Assembly (NCBI RefSeq): GCF_002078875.1
Contig: NC_034412.1
Span: 13,206,995-13,270,994, forward strand
Direction of reading: 5' to 3'
DNA: 64,000 bases
Source: Numida meleagris
Lineage: Eukaryota; Chordata; Aves; Galliformes; Numididae
Shown: positions 1 through 12,300 of the stretch, one piece after another
Position numbering within the stretch: position 1 is the stretch's first letter
Layout: the number at the start of each line of letters is the position of its first letter
Notes under the pieces: generated by a model
Told to the model about the DNA's origin: nothing
Seen by the model: the letters and a program-made list of their open reading frames with translations, nothing else
Databases searched by the model: none
Translations under genes and position numbers: made by a program

Positions 1-300
1 GTTTCATTTAATGAATGGAACAAATCTGTGGAACAGTGTTGCTTTTTGTCGCTTGTTTTAATAACCAAGAATTTGGAAGATTTTTCATACATTTCTTAGA
101 GAAGCTTGTCAGGAGTGGTTAATGTTAACACAGCATGCCACGTGCATCATAAAATGCTTTTAGTTCCACTTCCTCTAACTACTGAACTAGAAATTTTGCA
201 AAAATCCATTGTACCTTTCTATTCTTTTTACTTCCTCTCTTTTACATGGTATTCACAGAACCACAGAAACATAGTGAACATGCTAAGGCAGCTTTCCTAG

Positions 301-728
301 AGTTGGTTGTACAGGAAATTGTCGGGTGGATTTTGAATATCTCCAGGGAATAGGGCTCCACAACTTCTCTGGGCAGCCTGTTCCAGTGGTCTGTCACTCC
401 CACAGTAAAGAATTTTTTATCCTCTTGTTCATACAGAACTTCAAGTGTTCCAGTTTGTGCTCATTGCCCCTTGTCCTGTTTCTGCACATGACTGAAAAAA
501 GTCTGTCCCCATCCACTTGACTTTCACTTTTTAGATATGTATTAGCATTGATAAGATTCCCTCTCACTCTTCTTCAGGCTGAACAGTCTCAGGTGTCTCA
601 GTCTTCCCTCATATGGTAGATGCTCTAGGCTCCTATCAGGTTTGTAGTCCTCTGCTGGACTCTCTTCAAGAGTTCCCTATCTGTTTTGAACTGAGGATCC
701 CTGAACTGGACACAGTATTCCAGATGTG
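301..728 (-). repeat. CR1 LINE fragment, minus orientation (3' part)
   Basis: On the plus strand this reads as the complement of a CR1 3' region: the stretch around TTTTGAATATCTCCAGGGAA, then the part complementary to the [12 protein letters not shown] coding end (CTGGGCAGCCTGTTCCAGTG), then the complement of the upstream RT-proximal region ending at CTGGACACAGTATTCCAGATGTG. The last 60 or so bases of the CR1 3' end appear to be missing on the left. The copy continues beyond an intervening plus-orientation fragment at about 1196. Confidence 0.85.
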
Positions 729-730
729 CT

Positions 731-1195
731 CGAGTGCACCCTCAGCAAGTTTGCTGATGACACCAAGCTAGTGCTGCAGTTGACACATTAGAAGGAAGGG
801 ACACCATCCAGAGGGACCTCAACAAACTTGAAAGGTGGGCCTGTGTGAACCTAATGAGGTTCAACATAGCAAAGTGCAAGGTTTTGCATTTGGGTCGGAG
901 TAATCCCAGATACGTATACAGACTGGGAGAAGAACTTCTTGAGAGTAGCCCTGTGGAGAAGGACTTGGGGTTCCTGGTAGATGAAAAACTGAACATGAGC
1001 CAGTAGTGTTCTCTTGCAGCTTGGAAGGCCAATGGTATCTTGGGCTCCATTAGAAGAGGGGTGGCCACCAGGGACAGGGAGGTGATTGTCCCTCTCTACT
1101 CTGCCCTCATGAGGCCTCATCTGGAGTACTGCGTTCAGGTCTTAGGCCCCCAGTACAGGAAAGATGTGGAGCTGTTGGAGAGGGTCTTCACCAGG
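731..1195 (+). repeat. CR1 LINE reverse-transcriptase fragment, plus orientation, inside a minus-orientation CR1
   Basis: From 735 the plus strand encodes [12 protein letters not shown], the CR1 reverse-transcriptase active-site box (FADD). It continues through the RT thumb region ([17 protein letters not shown], then [21 protein letters not shown]) to about 1195. It is disrupted by stops and frameshifts. It lacks a CR1 3' tail and sits exactly where the surrounding minus-orientation CR1 is interrupted. Confidence 0.85.
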
Positions 1196-1345
1196 GCAGA
1201 GCAGAGGAGGAGGATACCTCCCTTGCCCTGCTGGCCACATTCATTTTAACACACCCCAAGATACCATTGGCCTTGGCCACAAGGGCACACTGCTGGCTCA
1301 TGGCTAATCTGTTGTTCACCAGGATGCCTAGGTCCTTTTCTGTAT
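1196..1345 (-). repeat. CR1 LINE fragment, minus orientation (continuation of the 301-728 copy)
   Basis: CACCAGGGCAGAGCAGAGGA followed by CCTGCTGGCCACATTC and GGCACACTGCTGGCTCATG is the complement of CR1. It resumes almost exactly where the 301-728 fragment stopped (CAGATGTG), so the two are probably one original insertion. Confidence 0.8.
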
Positions 1346-1794
1346 TGTATATAAAATATCAGAAAATTATCTTTTCACCTCCTTTTTTCACTGTCTTTTC
1401 AGAGATGCAAAAAGCAGTACTTTATTTTAGTGCCAGAGTACTCACTATAAACATATTCTGTGTAACAAAAACTTGCTAAGTCTATGCATAACTTTGAGAT
1501 TAGCTCTGCTTTAATTAGTAAGGTGGATAGTAAGCGCTCCAGAGTTCCCTTCAAATCAAAATGATTTTCTCATTTTAAAACTCTAAATTTCACTGAGTCT
1601 ATTTCTCTCGCACTTGGTTGTTTTCTGTAATTTTAGGCTTTAAATCTAACACCTGCAAGCTTAGGTCAACATGTTGGAATCTATCTTTTCAGAATTGTAT
1701 TTACTATGCAACACTGCATTCAAATTTTAAACTGATCTCTTTTAAAAATATTTATACAGTGAGATCTGAAAGCTAGTTATATCTTTAAACTGGG

Positions 1795-2577
1795 TTAGAT
1801 CACACATTTTATAAATGATCTGGATGCAGAACTTGAATGCATACTAAGTCTGCAGATGATACTAAATTAGGAGGAGCTGTTGATTCACTTGGGGGTTGAG
1901 AAGCCTTGTAGAGAGATCTTGACAAATCTGGGCAATCACCAACTTTATAAAATTTAGCAAGACCAAGTGCCAGATTCTGCACCTGAGATGGGGCAGCCTT
2001 GGTTGTATGTACAGAGTGGAGGATGAGATGCTGGAGAGGAACCCCAGAGAAGGGGACTGGGGGGTTCTGGTTGACAGCTAGTTAAACTGTTGAATAGTAC
2101 TGGTTGACAGCTAGTAGAGTCTCAGCAGAGAGCCACAAAGATGATAAAGGGCCTGGAGCACCTCTCATGGGAAAAGGCTGAGCAACCTGGGTCTGTTCAG
2201 CCTTGAGAAAAGAAGACTCAGAGGGGATCTGATTAATGTTTATAAATATCTGAGGTGCAGGAGGCAAAGGGACAAGGCCAGACTCTTTTCAGCAGTGTAT
2301 GGTGATAGGACAAGGGGAAATGGCCACAAACTGAAGCACAGGAATTTCCACACAAATGTGCATAAGAACTTCTTCACAGTGAGGGTGATGGAGCACTGGA
2401 ACAGGCTGCCCAGAGAGGCTGTAGAGTCTCCTTCTCTGGAGACATTCAAGACCCGCCTGGATGCCTACCTGTGCAACCTGGTCTAGGGAGCCTGCTTTGG
2501 CAGGGGGCTTGGACTCGATGATCTCTAGAGGTCCCTTCCAGCCCCTACAATTCTGTGATTCTGTGAATCTGAGCCAG
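1795..2577 (+). repeat. CR1 LINE, plus orientation, internally deleted, with 3' end
   Basis: About 1795-2085 matches the CR1 RT region (S-A-D-D-T-K-L-G-G-A near 1846, then a K-C-Q-V-L-like stretch). After a break near 2090-2115, where the 15-mer TGGTTGACAGCTAGT occurs twice, the sequence resumes at the 3' part and reads D-R-T-R-G-N-G then [16 protein letters not shown]. It ends in the typical tail GGTCCCTTCCAGCCCCTACA and ATTCTGTGATTCTGTG at about 2577. It is a dead copy. Confidence 0.88.
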
Positions 2578-2640
2578 CAGTGTGCCCCGGCAGCCCAAAG
2601 GGCCAACTGCACCCTGGGGTGCAGAAGGCCCACCAATAAA
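2568..2640 (+). repeat. Misplaced CR1 RT fragment directly after a CR1 3' tail
   Basis: The plus strand encodes N-L-S-Q-Q-C-A-P-A-A-Q-R-A-N-C-T-L-G-C, which in an intact CR1 lies upstream, just after the LVDSKL motif. Here it follows the 3' tail of the 1795-2577 copy. That copy lacks this segment at its internal break, so this may be a relocated piece of it. Confidence 0.75.
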
Positions 2641-2918
2641 CAGATAGGTGTCTTGAGGACTGGAGAAAAATGTTATTTCAATCACTTCAGCAACTACATT
2701 TATAAGGTTTGCAAACTTAACATGGGTAAACCAGTTACTAAAACAATTTACACTGGGGATCTTTGGAGGCACTTTGTCTTATGATAATCAGAATATCAGA
2801 TATTTATCAACTACAGGAATCAAAATCAAGAAGAACTGACACTTTAAACATTTTTATGGCACATACAGACATTATTTTCTTATTTAGTCTTCTGAGTTTT
2901 GAAAATAATAACTGTTAC

Positions 2919-3034
2919 CTGGATCTGTGGCAGACATCAGCGATCCAAAAAATAAACAGTCAGTGAAGTGGAAATCCCATCCTTTTAACTGGCCAATGTG
3001 TACCATGGCCTTCACAAAACCATACATTATCAAC
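2919..3034 (-). CDS. SLC9A9: SLC9A9 coding exon 5 (residues 178-216)
   Basis: The exon is 116 bp between the acceptor ATGACAG|GTTG and the donor CCAG|GTAACA. The first base completes Gly178. The exon then encodes [20 protein letters not shown] and [17 protein letters not shown], and leaves one base (G) for the next codon, predicted to be the valine of the family motif S-A-T-D-P-V. The FGS(L/A)xSAxDPV motif is a conserved core NHE segment equivalent to the SAVDPV region of NHE1. The next exon, expected to carry the GESVLND ion-translocation motif, is not in the window: 1-2918 shows only intron and repeats. Confidence 0.96.
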
Positions 3035-3755
3035 CTGTCATAGGGAAGACAAGACAGTCATTAAGACACAGTATGTAACACTTACGCTTGTTTAACAATA
3101 TTAAGCAGTTTCTTGTTCTCTTCAGCTTCTTTTAAATAACCATACCATTTGAATAATGAACATAAACTACTGTCATAAAAATTCTATTTCTATTAACCTG
3201 TTCCAGCATTGTATCAAACTTTATAGAGAATTCAAATGCAAAGACTTTCATGAATAATTGCCCTCTGCTGTTGGCAGAGGACAACACTTCAAGTTGTTTA
3301 TTTTTCAGAAGGGAAGATAATGTAAGCTTAAAAAGACATTATCAAGAGTGATTTGCCTAATGTTACAGAGCCTTTACACAAAGACAGTAAAAATCAGCTA
3401 TGTAATTTGTTCTAACATTTCCAAATTAATCATCTTCATTGCTATCAGCTTTTAACTGTTGTATTCAAAATTCCAGATGAGTCTCCAAATGAGGCACACA
3501 TTTTACAGTTCACAATGATAGTGAGGCAACAAAGTCACACTTCAAAATGCACTGCTAAATCTCCTGTAGCTTCACAGGAAGTTGTTCATTGTTTATGTTG
3601 ATCATTGGTTTATATAATTCAGGAATAATGTCAGAGATGTGTATTCTAAGAAGAATACTGAAATATCTTTTAAAAATGAATGTACTAATTGTTAGAAACT
3701 GTAGTAGATTTTAAAAAAAATCTGTATATTTCTGATCTAGTTAATATGTAGATCA

Positions 3756-3951
3756 CTCCAAAAGTAATGCCTCCTATTTATTTTCATGGAAACTAGAACT
3801 GATACAAAGAGCACAATAACACTGTTTGATAGAGCAAATTCTCAGTTACAATATTTTTCAACGTATTTGTGACCATTAGCTGTGTATTTTTGCCAGTGAT
3901 GAACAAGTGCCTGCATGCTGCATTCAGAACAATCTGCACCAGCGGAAAGGT
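3756..3951 (-). mobile_element. Mariner (Galluhop-like) DNA transposon remnant
   Basis: The plus strand starts with CTCCAAAAGTAATGCCTCC, which I recognise as a terminal sequence of the chicken Galluhop mariner family. The complement encodes a decayed transposase C-terminus: M-Q-A-L-V-H-H-W-Q-K-Y-T-A-N-G then K-Y-V-E-K-Y, followed by a stop. This matches the usual mariner ending (L-x-x-R-W-x-K-C-I-x-x-x-G-x-Y-x-E). Only the 3' end survives; the rest of the transposase gene and the other terminal repeat are absent. It is non-functional. Confidence 0.7.
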
Positions 3952-6315
3952 AATAACAAACTGTTTTAATGTACTTCACCAAGCTGTAGATTTTAGCCAT
4001 AGTATAGTAATACAATTAAATAAAGAAGGAAACAGATAGGTCATCATAGAATTCCCCAATGGTCAGAAGTATTTTTGTATATATTTACATAGGCTGCCTA
4101 GAAAACAGTTAATCACAAATTGTTCTAGAACAATGTATCCAGCTGGGAGTCTCCCTGGCTGACAAGCTCATATTTTCTCCATTCAAGAACCAGTGATTCT
4201 AGACCCTTTAGTAAAGAGTTTTGGAGCACAAATACGTATGCTTCAAGGGAAGACATCTTCAAAAACTCTGGTGGCTGCTATCTTGATTTGCAGTTCCCTC
4301 AAAAGTCAGCAAATAAGGTTAACATATGCATGCCTTTTAGAAACAAATGCCTGAACCTGCTTGCAGTTTTGACCAGAGATAATCGTCTGACTCAGTTAAA
4401 ATAATTTAAAATAATAAATAAAATGAAGCTTTTACTATGTGGAAAATTTAATCATGACAATTCTTTAAATACTTACAGTAGGCATCATTCACGTCTTTAG
4501 CATTGTTTCTTATACCATACTATGTATTTTCAGTGGATTTGTCCACTGTTAGTAAAAAGTTGCAGATTAAACAGACAAACTTGGATTCAGCAGTCTTTGA
4601 TTCACATAGGGAGTCTAAGTTTGCTGTAAAGCTTAGCACAGTAGAAGACATAGGGAACCTGGTCTTAGTTCATATACTGTTCAATTCTTGGCTGCACTGA
4701 AAAGAGAAACAAAACTAAAGCTCAGACTAAAGAACTAAAGAAGGGTGCTAATCACTGAGATGTTAAACCGTGTCCAGCACAGAAAAGAGAAAAACAAGCT
4801 CAGAATATTGTTCTTTTTTTTTTTTAATAGATATATATAAACCAAACTAAGCACAGGAAGTTTTGGATTGTGTGAGAAACTACCGGCTTAAATAAATCTA
4901 AAGAATCTGTACTTGCACCACTTCCACCTGGCACATTTGAAAACATGCACACAAATGCTTTCATGTTGTGAATTAACTTTTAAAACATAGTTGTTAATCT
5001 TTTCTTTAAAAGCTGTCTATTTTTAATAAAGGCTATACATTAGTCAAAGTGATCATTAATCATCATTCATCAGAGTGATTTCTTACTGGACATACCCACA
5101 CAAAATGCAAAAAAATAAGCTATCTTAACATTGTAGAACTTTAAAATAACTTTGAAGCAGAACATATTTCTTTCATTTTCAGTTCTACTTTCAAAATTCA
5201 GTTTCTTATCATCTCTCCAGACTACACAAAAAGTTCAGCTTAGAGGCTATTTTTAACAGTAGAAATCAAAGGGCACTTCTAAACTGGAGTAACTTCTCTG
5301 ATGTTTGTAAAATTAGTTTAACTATGGGTTAGCTCTCTGGAAAATCATTTAACAAATTCATCATAATACACATCTGCTTACTATTAATAAATTTGACTTT
5401 ACCTCATTGCATTTATCTATACATATCACAAGCTGAGCATGTAACATGATTAGTTTTTTACAGATTTACATTTTAAGTAAAAATACTTTAGTTACCCTCC
5501 ATTAGAAATCAGATCCTTTTCTCAATTTTATAGGTTAGAACTAAGAAAATATCCTCCTAAATCGCAGAAGTTACTCTGTATTTTGGAGTGCTCAAACCAA
5601 GGTCACGCTCTAACCCTGTGAATTCAAGCTACTTTTTTATTATTCAGAAATGCCAGCCTTGCTTTAACATTTTATTAGCTGATAGAGATTGTTCAGGTGA
5701 TGCAGACTAGTGTAGACAAATTTAAACAATAAAGCAATTTATCTATGAGAGATGTTAACAACAAATCTCTTTAGAGTAATAGTTAATAATCTAGTGTGAC
5801 TTTTCCACTACATATTTAAAACTCAGATCTCAACTGGATATTTGAGCTTCCAACTATAGTGATATTAAACATCATACAGTGCTGCACAACATAACTGCTC
5901 TTAATGGAAATCCAAGGAGAAAAGCATACACCAATGAGAGCAGCATATTAATCCCAAGGAAACACCCTCTGCTGATGTTCCTGTTGCTGTGAACTATAAA
6001 CTATAAGTTATGAACTGGAAAAAAAAAAGGTCTTATTAATTTTTAGGGCTGTTGCCATTTCATTTAATTCGTTTAGGTTGTTTTTACCAAGTTTATACCC
6101 CACCAAGTTTCAGCATATCTGATTGCTTTAAGAATCTTCAACAGCCTATTTAATATACATTTTAAATAAACATAATATTAAAATATCAGTCATAAAGTTA
6201 TAAATAAAATGTTAGAACCCTTGAATTTCCTCCAGAATGTTTCTGTCCCACTGGAATGCATTCCCAGTCCAGTGCACGCTGTTTACAAAGAGAAGGCTAT
6301 TGACACAGATCAAGT

Positions 6316-6344
6316 TAACAAACCATATAAAATATGGTTTGTTA
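6316..6344. repeat. Perfect 12-bp inverted repeat, 5-bp loop
   Basis: TAACAAACCATA and TATGGTTTGTTA flank TAAAA. The arms match perfectly. There is no context to assign a role; in a 30-kb AT-rich intron a short palindrome like this can arise by chance. Confidence 0.6.
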
Positions 6345-9300
6345 TATGTAAAATAATATTTTTTCAGTTTCTGTCTGTCAAATAATCTTCGTTACTAATT
6401 AATTGTGATAAATTTTGTATCAGAACTGAGATCTCCAAGACTGCATAAAGAAAATAGAAGCCCAGCTGCAACCAATGTAGCCCTAATTTCTAATATAGCT
6501 TTGAAAATCTTACCTTTAAAATACACTTGCAACATAATTCATATACTTCTTAAATCTTGTTTGTAATCTATTTCAATCTTGTAATTTCTTTGGGAAAGTG
6601 GATACCCCTTCAACCACGAGACCTTTCTCTCTTGTGCCCTGAGTGATACTTCTCTGATAAAAAACATTATGAAGTAACTGCCCTTTTCTGCATATAAGTC
6701 TGGATTTTACATTTATACTGTGAAATATGCACCATTTAGAAAACTGTATTAGCCACTTGAGATATCATTCTTCTTTTTTTCCCATAATGAAGTAGCATGT
6801 ACAGTTCCGTGGAACAAAAAGATGTAAGCAACAGATCTAAGAAAAGACTTAGATACAAGACTCTTATGTTGAGAGTCTGAATTCTCAGAGCTGCTGCCTA
6901 GAATCCTGCTATACTTCATTTTCATCAGTAAAGCACCTTAACTCCTTAGAGGTCTTTGAGGGGTGAAGGAGGCTTTTCCAGCACTATGTAATGAAGGTAC
7001 TGCTTGTTCGAAGAACTTTCTGGATTCCTGAACTAGTGAATGACCTGTCTTGCCACAGAAGACTGCTAGAGAGTTGCTGGCACAAAGGTCAGAGATGAAT
7101 GAAAAAGGGATTGCACTTTGCATTCCCTTTTTCCTCAGCTCTCTGATACATAAGGCGTGTGAGCCTCAGATTCAAACTCCTGCTTCACCTGGTTAACCTT
7201 CTTCATTTTCACTAGATACTAGGGAGCCAAAGAGAGACTCTAGGTTCCCAGTGCCTAGAAGCTGCTTCATCTTGCTTAACATTAGCCATTATTCATTAAA
7301 TTAGACAGCTGGGAAGTGCATGAATATGAAAGTTTGATGTGGTAACAGATGACCTGGGTCCTCATGCTGGCTAAGGGAAAGTCTGAGCATGAGGCTACCA
7401 CACTTTCATGTCTGGTTCTTTTCTTCTCTATTCCTTCAGCTTTGTTAAGGTAATTTGAAGATGTGGATTTTGCTAGGTGACAAAGTATCTCAGTCCATAT
7501 GTGTTTTGGATCTAGAAATATATTAAAGGAACAATGTAAAATCAATATATAGCAGGGAATTTATTTTGGGTTGCCCTACCCTCTTATTGTGAATAAATAT
7601 GCAAATTCATCAAATTCCTTGCATGATCAATAACTAGATGACTAGAAAAATATTTTAGAAAAAAAGATGTGCAAACTGATTAGTAATAAATGGTCCTTGA
7701 AGACTTCTCAGTTATACTCGATGGTTCACTGCTGCAAAAAATATTTGTGAATAACTGATTTGGTCAACGATTTGGAGCATTAATAAAGGGATACAGTAGA
7801 AGAAAAAAACCCAGCTGTGCTGTAGGAGAGCTGACATTTTCTGCACCCAACACAGTATTTTTTGAAAGCATGGGAAGTACCACATCAAGCCAGAAAAAAT
7901 ATTTTGCCACTTAACAGAAAAGGGAAAAAACAGAAATGTAAATTCAGAATTTTCCAAATTATGCAAGACTGGCAAGTACAAAGTGCCTCATCTCTAAAAT
8001 ATGCTACATAAAATATTGTCATTGCACAGTAGAGGAAACACCATATAAATATTTGACTTGAAGTCAGAATCATTTTCTGGGAAACTGAGCTTTTATTACA
8101 AGTATTTCTGGTGTGAATAAACAAGTAGACCACATGAAATCTGGGTACAACACAAAAGAAACCTCAGACTTAAAAAAAAGTCAAAGTAAATAACAATTAC
8201 TGAAGAACCAGAACAACAATTCAGCATGGCATTTGTGATTCTGAGCATCTGGCCTGGATTAAAGCCTACCTGTGTGAATAAACGGGAAATAATATGCGTT
8301 TGTAGGAGGTCCAGGTTGTGTTTTTTTTTTATTGCCACAGTTCAGTTGCTACAAATCTTTTTTTGCTGTGCCTTCAAGAATGGAGTATGGAGAGCATACT
8401 GGCTGTCTGGGTACTGCTGGAATTTTACAGAGAGCTTATGTATACAGCTGCTCTCAAGGAAGTCTAGTCTGGGACTGGGACATTCTAGACCAGCTGCTGT
8501 TTAAATGTAGAGGAAGAAAAGAGCCCTCTCCTAAAGATTTTACAGAGTAATGACTACTCAAGAAACTATTTAAATGCTCAGGAAAAGCTGTACATAACTA
8601 TTTTTTTGCAAGAGCTTCTTTTAGTAACAGCTGGCTTTAAGAAATCATGTGAAAAGAGAGACACTGAAATTGCTTTGGGGGTTTTGGGGAAGCTCTGAAA
8701 GTTCTGGCTATTTAAACGTCTGTCCAACACACAGCTAGTAAATAAGAAATTATTTGTAGTTTTACAGTAGAAGCCAGCAGGGTGTGTTTGATGTGGAATA
8801 GAACGGGGAGGCTGTAGGAAAGATTTAAAGCTGTCAAATGGGGTCAGATTACATCAGGGAAGACATGAGGAAGAAGATACCGCAGTCACCAAGACAGGGA
8901 AGATAAGAGCCTAGCAAGAGTTTTAGCCACATGAGTGGACAAGAAAGGCTGTATAAGAAACATGTCAATAAGCAGCATACCTGATAACTAAACACATAAC
9001 AAAAGACTTTACCAAACCTAAATGCAGCTGGCAAATAGCAGCTCAAGTCATCAGCATTTCTGGGAATGCAAGACCAACCACACGGTGTCCAAAAACACTG
9101 TGGAGAGGGACAACATATAGATGAACAGAAAACAAACTAGAGAACAATGTGACAATGACAGGCAGAGATTGCCACTGACAGAACCTCCTAGTTTTATGCA
9201 TTTTCATCTTCTAAGAGCAAATAAATTGTTTCCATCTAAAGTTTCTATCTTCACTTAGAAAGCACAAAAGCAATGGTTGCTAGATCAGATGAAAACCTTC

Positions 9301-12300
9301 TGCAGAATCACTGTAAAACATCTGTTGAAATTGTGGTAAAAGCAGTTCCCTTACTAGTCTCAGGTGCATACAGAACAATGGTGAAATAGCAGAATCACAA
9401 AGATCCAAATGAAGAAAGAAGGAAGAAAAGCAAGAGCAACTATCAAATATTGTCCCATCGATGCAGCAGATGATTCATACAACATAAGCATACAAAAGAA
9501 AATCAGTATTCTTCTTGCTCGTATTTCCAGAACCTCTGAGAAGTAGTGCTGTCTCTGAGCTTTGACCCAGCCTGCTATGCAAAAGAATAGGTTGTTTCTT
9601 TTGTTTGCACGAGGTAGCTTAGGTACATGTGAGGTGACACAAATACAAGCTGAAATAAATCCTACATATCGCTCATGGTAAAAATGTGCCTGAATGCTGC
9701 AGTCAGGAGAGAAAACCTGTGTTGAGCCTTGATTCCTGACCAAATCCTCAGCTGCAGAAAATGGCATCGCAGTGCCTGTTCCTCTGCATTATAGCAAACA
9801 AAAAAATATGGCCGTACATACAGATTGGCAGGTTGGTTTATAGGATGTTTCTTCTTTAATAACTGTATCCTCATATGCAAGCTAAGGGGAAAACCTATCT
9901 GTTCCACAAGACTCTACTCTCAATTTAAAGCTGCAGGGAACATAATTAGAATGTAACAGAAACCATTAAATGAAGGTGTACAATATACATGCCATATCCT
10001 CAATACACATAAACCCATCTGCCTGATGACTTTATCAGCAGTTGTCTTTTTTCTGTTTTGTTATTTATTGCAGCATCCCTGCTGAATTTCACTACTAGAA
10101 ATCTTTATTGTGTTAAAGGTTTAAAAAGCATAATTCTAGATTTAAAATGTGTGTGCAGTTGTGCTATGTAGTACAACTGAGATTTGTAATTTAAATCTTT
10201 CTTGCCAAGTATGTTTTCTAATCTACAGAGAATTTTTCATCTCATATTTTATCTCCCCAAAGAACCTTACTCTATCTAGATATGATTAGCTTGTAGCTCG
10301 AAGCCAGTTGAACATAGCTACAGATTGTAATCACGCAAGCAAAAGATGAAAAAAATCCTAAGGAGTGGCAGCTCTTTCTTTTCACAATGAATAGGTTTAT
10401 TAATAAGCCAATAATGTGAAAAAGAGAACAAAGATTTTATTCCTGCTTTTGTGTGAAGTAACATAGTGATTGACTGATTGATATTGCAACAGTGATAGAG
10501 TCAGAATTTAAAATGTACACTGTGAAATATAAATAGTAGAGATGAAAAAGAAATATTCATTCCTTTAATCTGATCATTCTATTTCTACCACACCAATATA
10601 TTCCTATAAGTTTCTTTGTACAGTGGGATGCTTCACACCATTGTTTTGGCAACAATGATTCATTGTTTCAAAATACAGTATGCATCAATATATTTGTCAC
10701 CTTCTAAATCAGTTTTGTCACTAGAAAAGGTATTACATGACTTTTTCTTCAATAAATCATCTGCTAACTAATCAAGGCAAGAGTAAACCTCACTGAAGTG
10801 TCCCAGGTAACAGTAAAACAATAGTAAATTTACCTTAAAGTATTCTGTATAAATCACACAGGTAGGATTGGAAAAACAGAGCAGAAATGGGCTTTACTAA
10901 TCCTCTTCATACCTAGTTACCTGAGGCACAGTGACAGCTCAGCTGATGAGTACCGTGACTATTTAGTATCTATAGACCGGACAGAAACTGTTCAAATGAG
11001 CACAGCTGTGCTCCTGACTAGGCATTAGATGGTGTGAGATTTGCTTAGCGATATCTAACATGCAAGACTTTCAGTAATTACAGATAATCGCCTATTTCCT
11101 TCTTAAATCAGAAGTTTTGATAGGGAGCCCTAGTGGAGAGAAGCACACACCTCAGAGATAGGATTTAGGTGGATGGGATTAAGAGGGGCTGCATTGCAGT
11201 AATATTTATCTTAGCTTTTATGCCCCTCTTTATTGGTATCGGACCAAGAGAGAGACTGTCCTTTCTTATGCTAGTACTGGGAGAGATCAACTGAAGCACA
11301 TGCAAGCACGTCCAAGCACAGGCTGCAGCAAGGTGTGCGCATACAAGAGGATAGCAGCCCTGTGTGTATCAGCAGCCTCCCTCGGAGCGAGCCTAGAGGT
11401 GACTGTGGGTGCACATACACCCACTGCTGATCTGTCCCCAGTCACAGGCTATTATTATGCCTTTGGAAGCTGAAGTAAATTATTTGGAATTTAGAAAAGG
11501 CCCAACTGTATTTGTGTTTGATGCTTTAGCCTGGCCTGAATGAGAGTGCAGAATGCCTGAAGGGGTCAAAAAGCCTGAATGTGAGCCTTGGCTTACAACA
11601 CCTTCCTACAGAGTCTTGCTCAAGAAAGTCAGGAATTGCTACATTTCAATGTTTTGATTAGTCTTCTGTAATACATATGGACCATAGATAATGTGTGTTC
11701 TGATACAAAGATGTGTTTAATTTAAAGATGCAACTGCAGATTTTCTGAAGTAATGCTAACAAGGTGGCAAAAGTAAGTCAAGATGAATGATATACATCTC
11801 ATTCTGACACTACTAAACTGTCCTCAAACATATTTTACCACATGTAAATCAGTTTACATACTAATATTCAGTTATGTCACAGTCTGTAAATGAATCTAGC
11901 TAAGAATTAACTAGAAAAATGGAACAACCTTTATTTTTTTCTTACAAAATAATTTCTTAAATTCTCCTTAAAGTAGTTCCTTAAATTGCGATATCTCCAG
12001 GTTGAATGTTTTTCACCTTGTGTTGAAGCCCATATGTTGCTTATATTTTGACTTTATGAACTACTAACTCATTCTTTGCAGTGACTTCCAAGTGAGAGGT
12101 ATGCCTATGTGAGCTGAAAAGTCAGCTGAGGTCACTGAACATAGCTGGGAACTGTCTGTAAACAGGATTCCAATTTGCCTGTTTGTTTGTTTAAAAGCTC
12201 CCCACAAAGTTAAGTTCACTATTTTTCAGACTGGATTTCAAATAGTTCTTTCTGTACTATAGTTTCATAGTATTTTGCATTAAAGTCATACTAACCAAAC

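Larger units (their letters stand above)
1..2918 (-). other. SLC9A9 intron 5, partial (repeat-rich)
   Basis: This is the 5' part of the intron following exon 5 in transcription order. About 1.9 kb of it is CR1-derived (roughly 301-1345 and 1795-2640). The rest (1-300, 1346-1794 and 2641-2918) is AT-rich sequence without a recognisable feature. No further NHE exon was found on either strand. Confidence 0.85.

Noticed and set aside
9360..9767. 135-codon minus-strand open frame with hydrophobic C-terminus
   Set aside because: No family recognised, no splice or codon-usage support, and it is located in intron 4. The hydrophobicity follows from T-rich composition.
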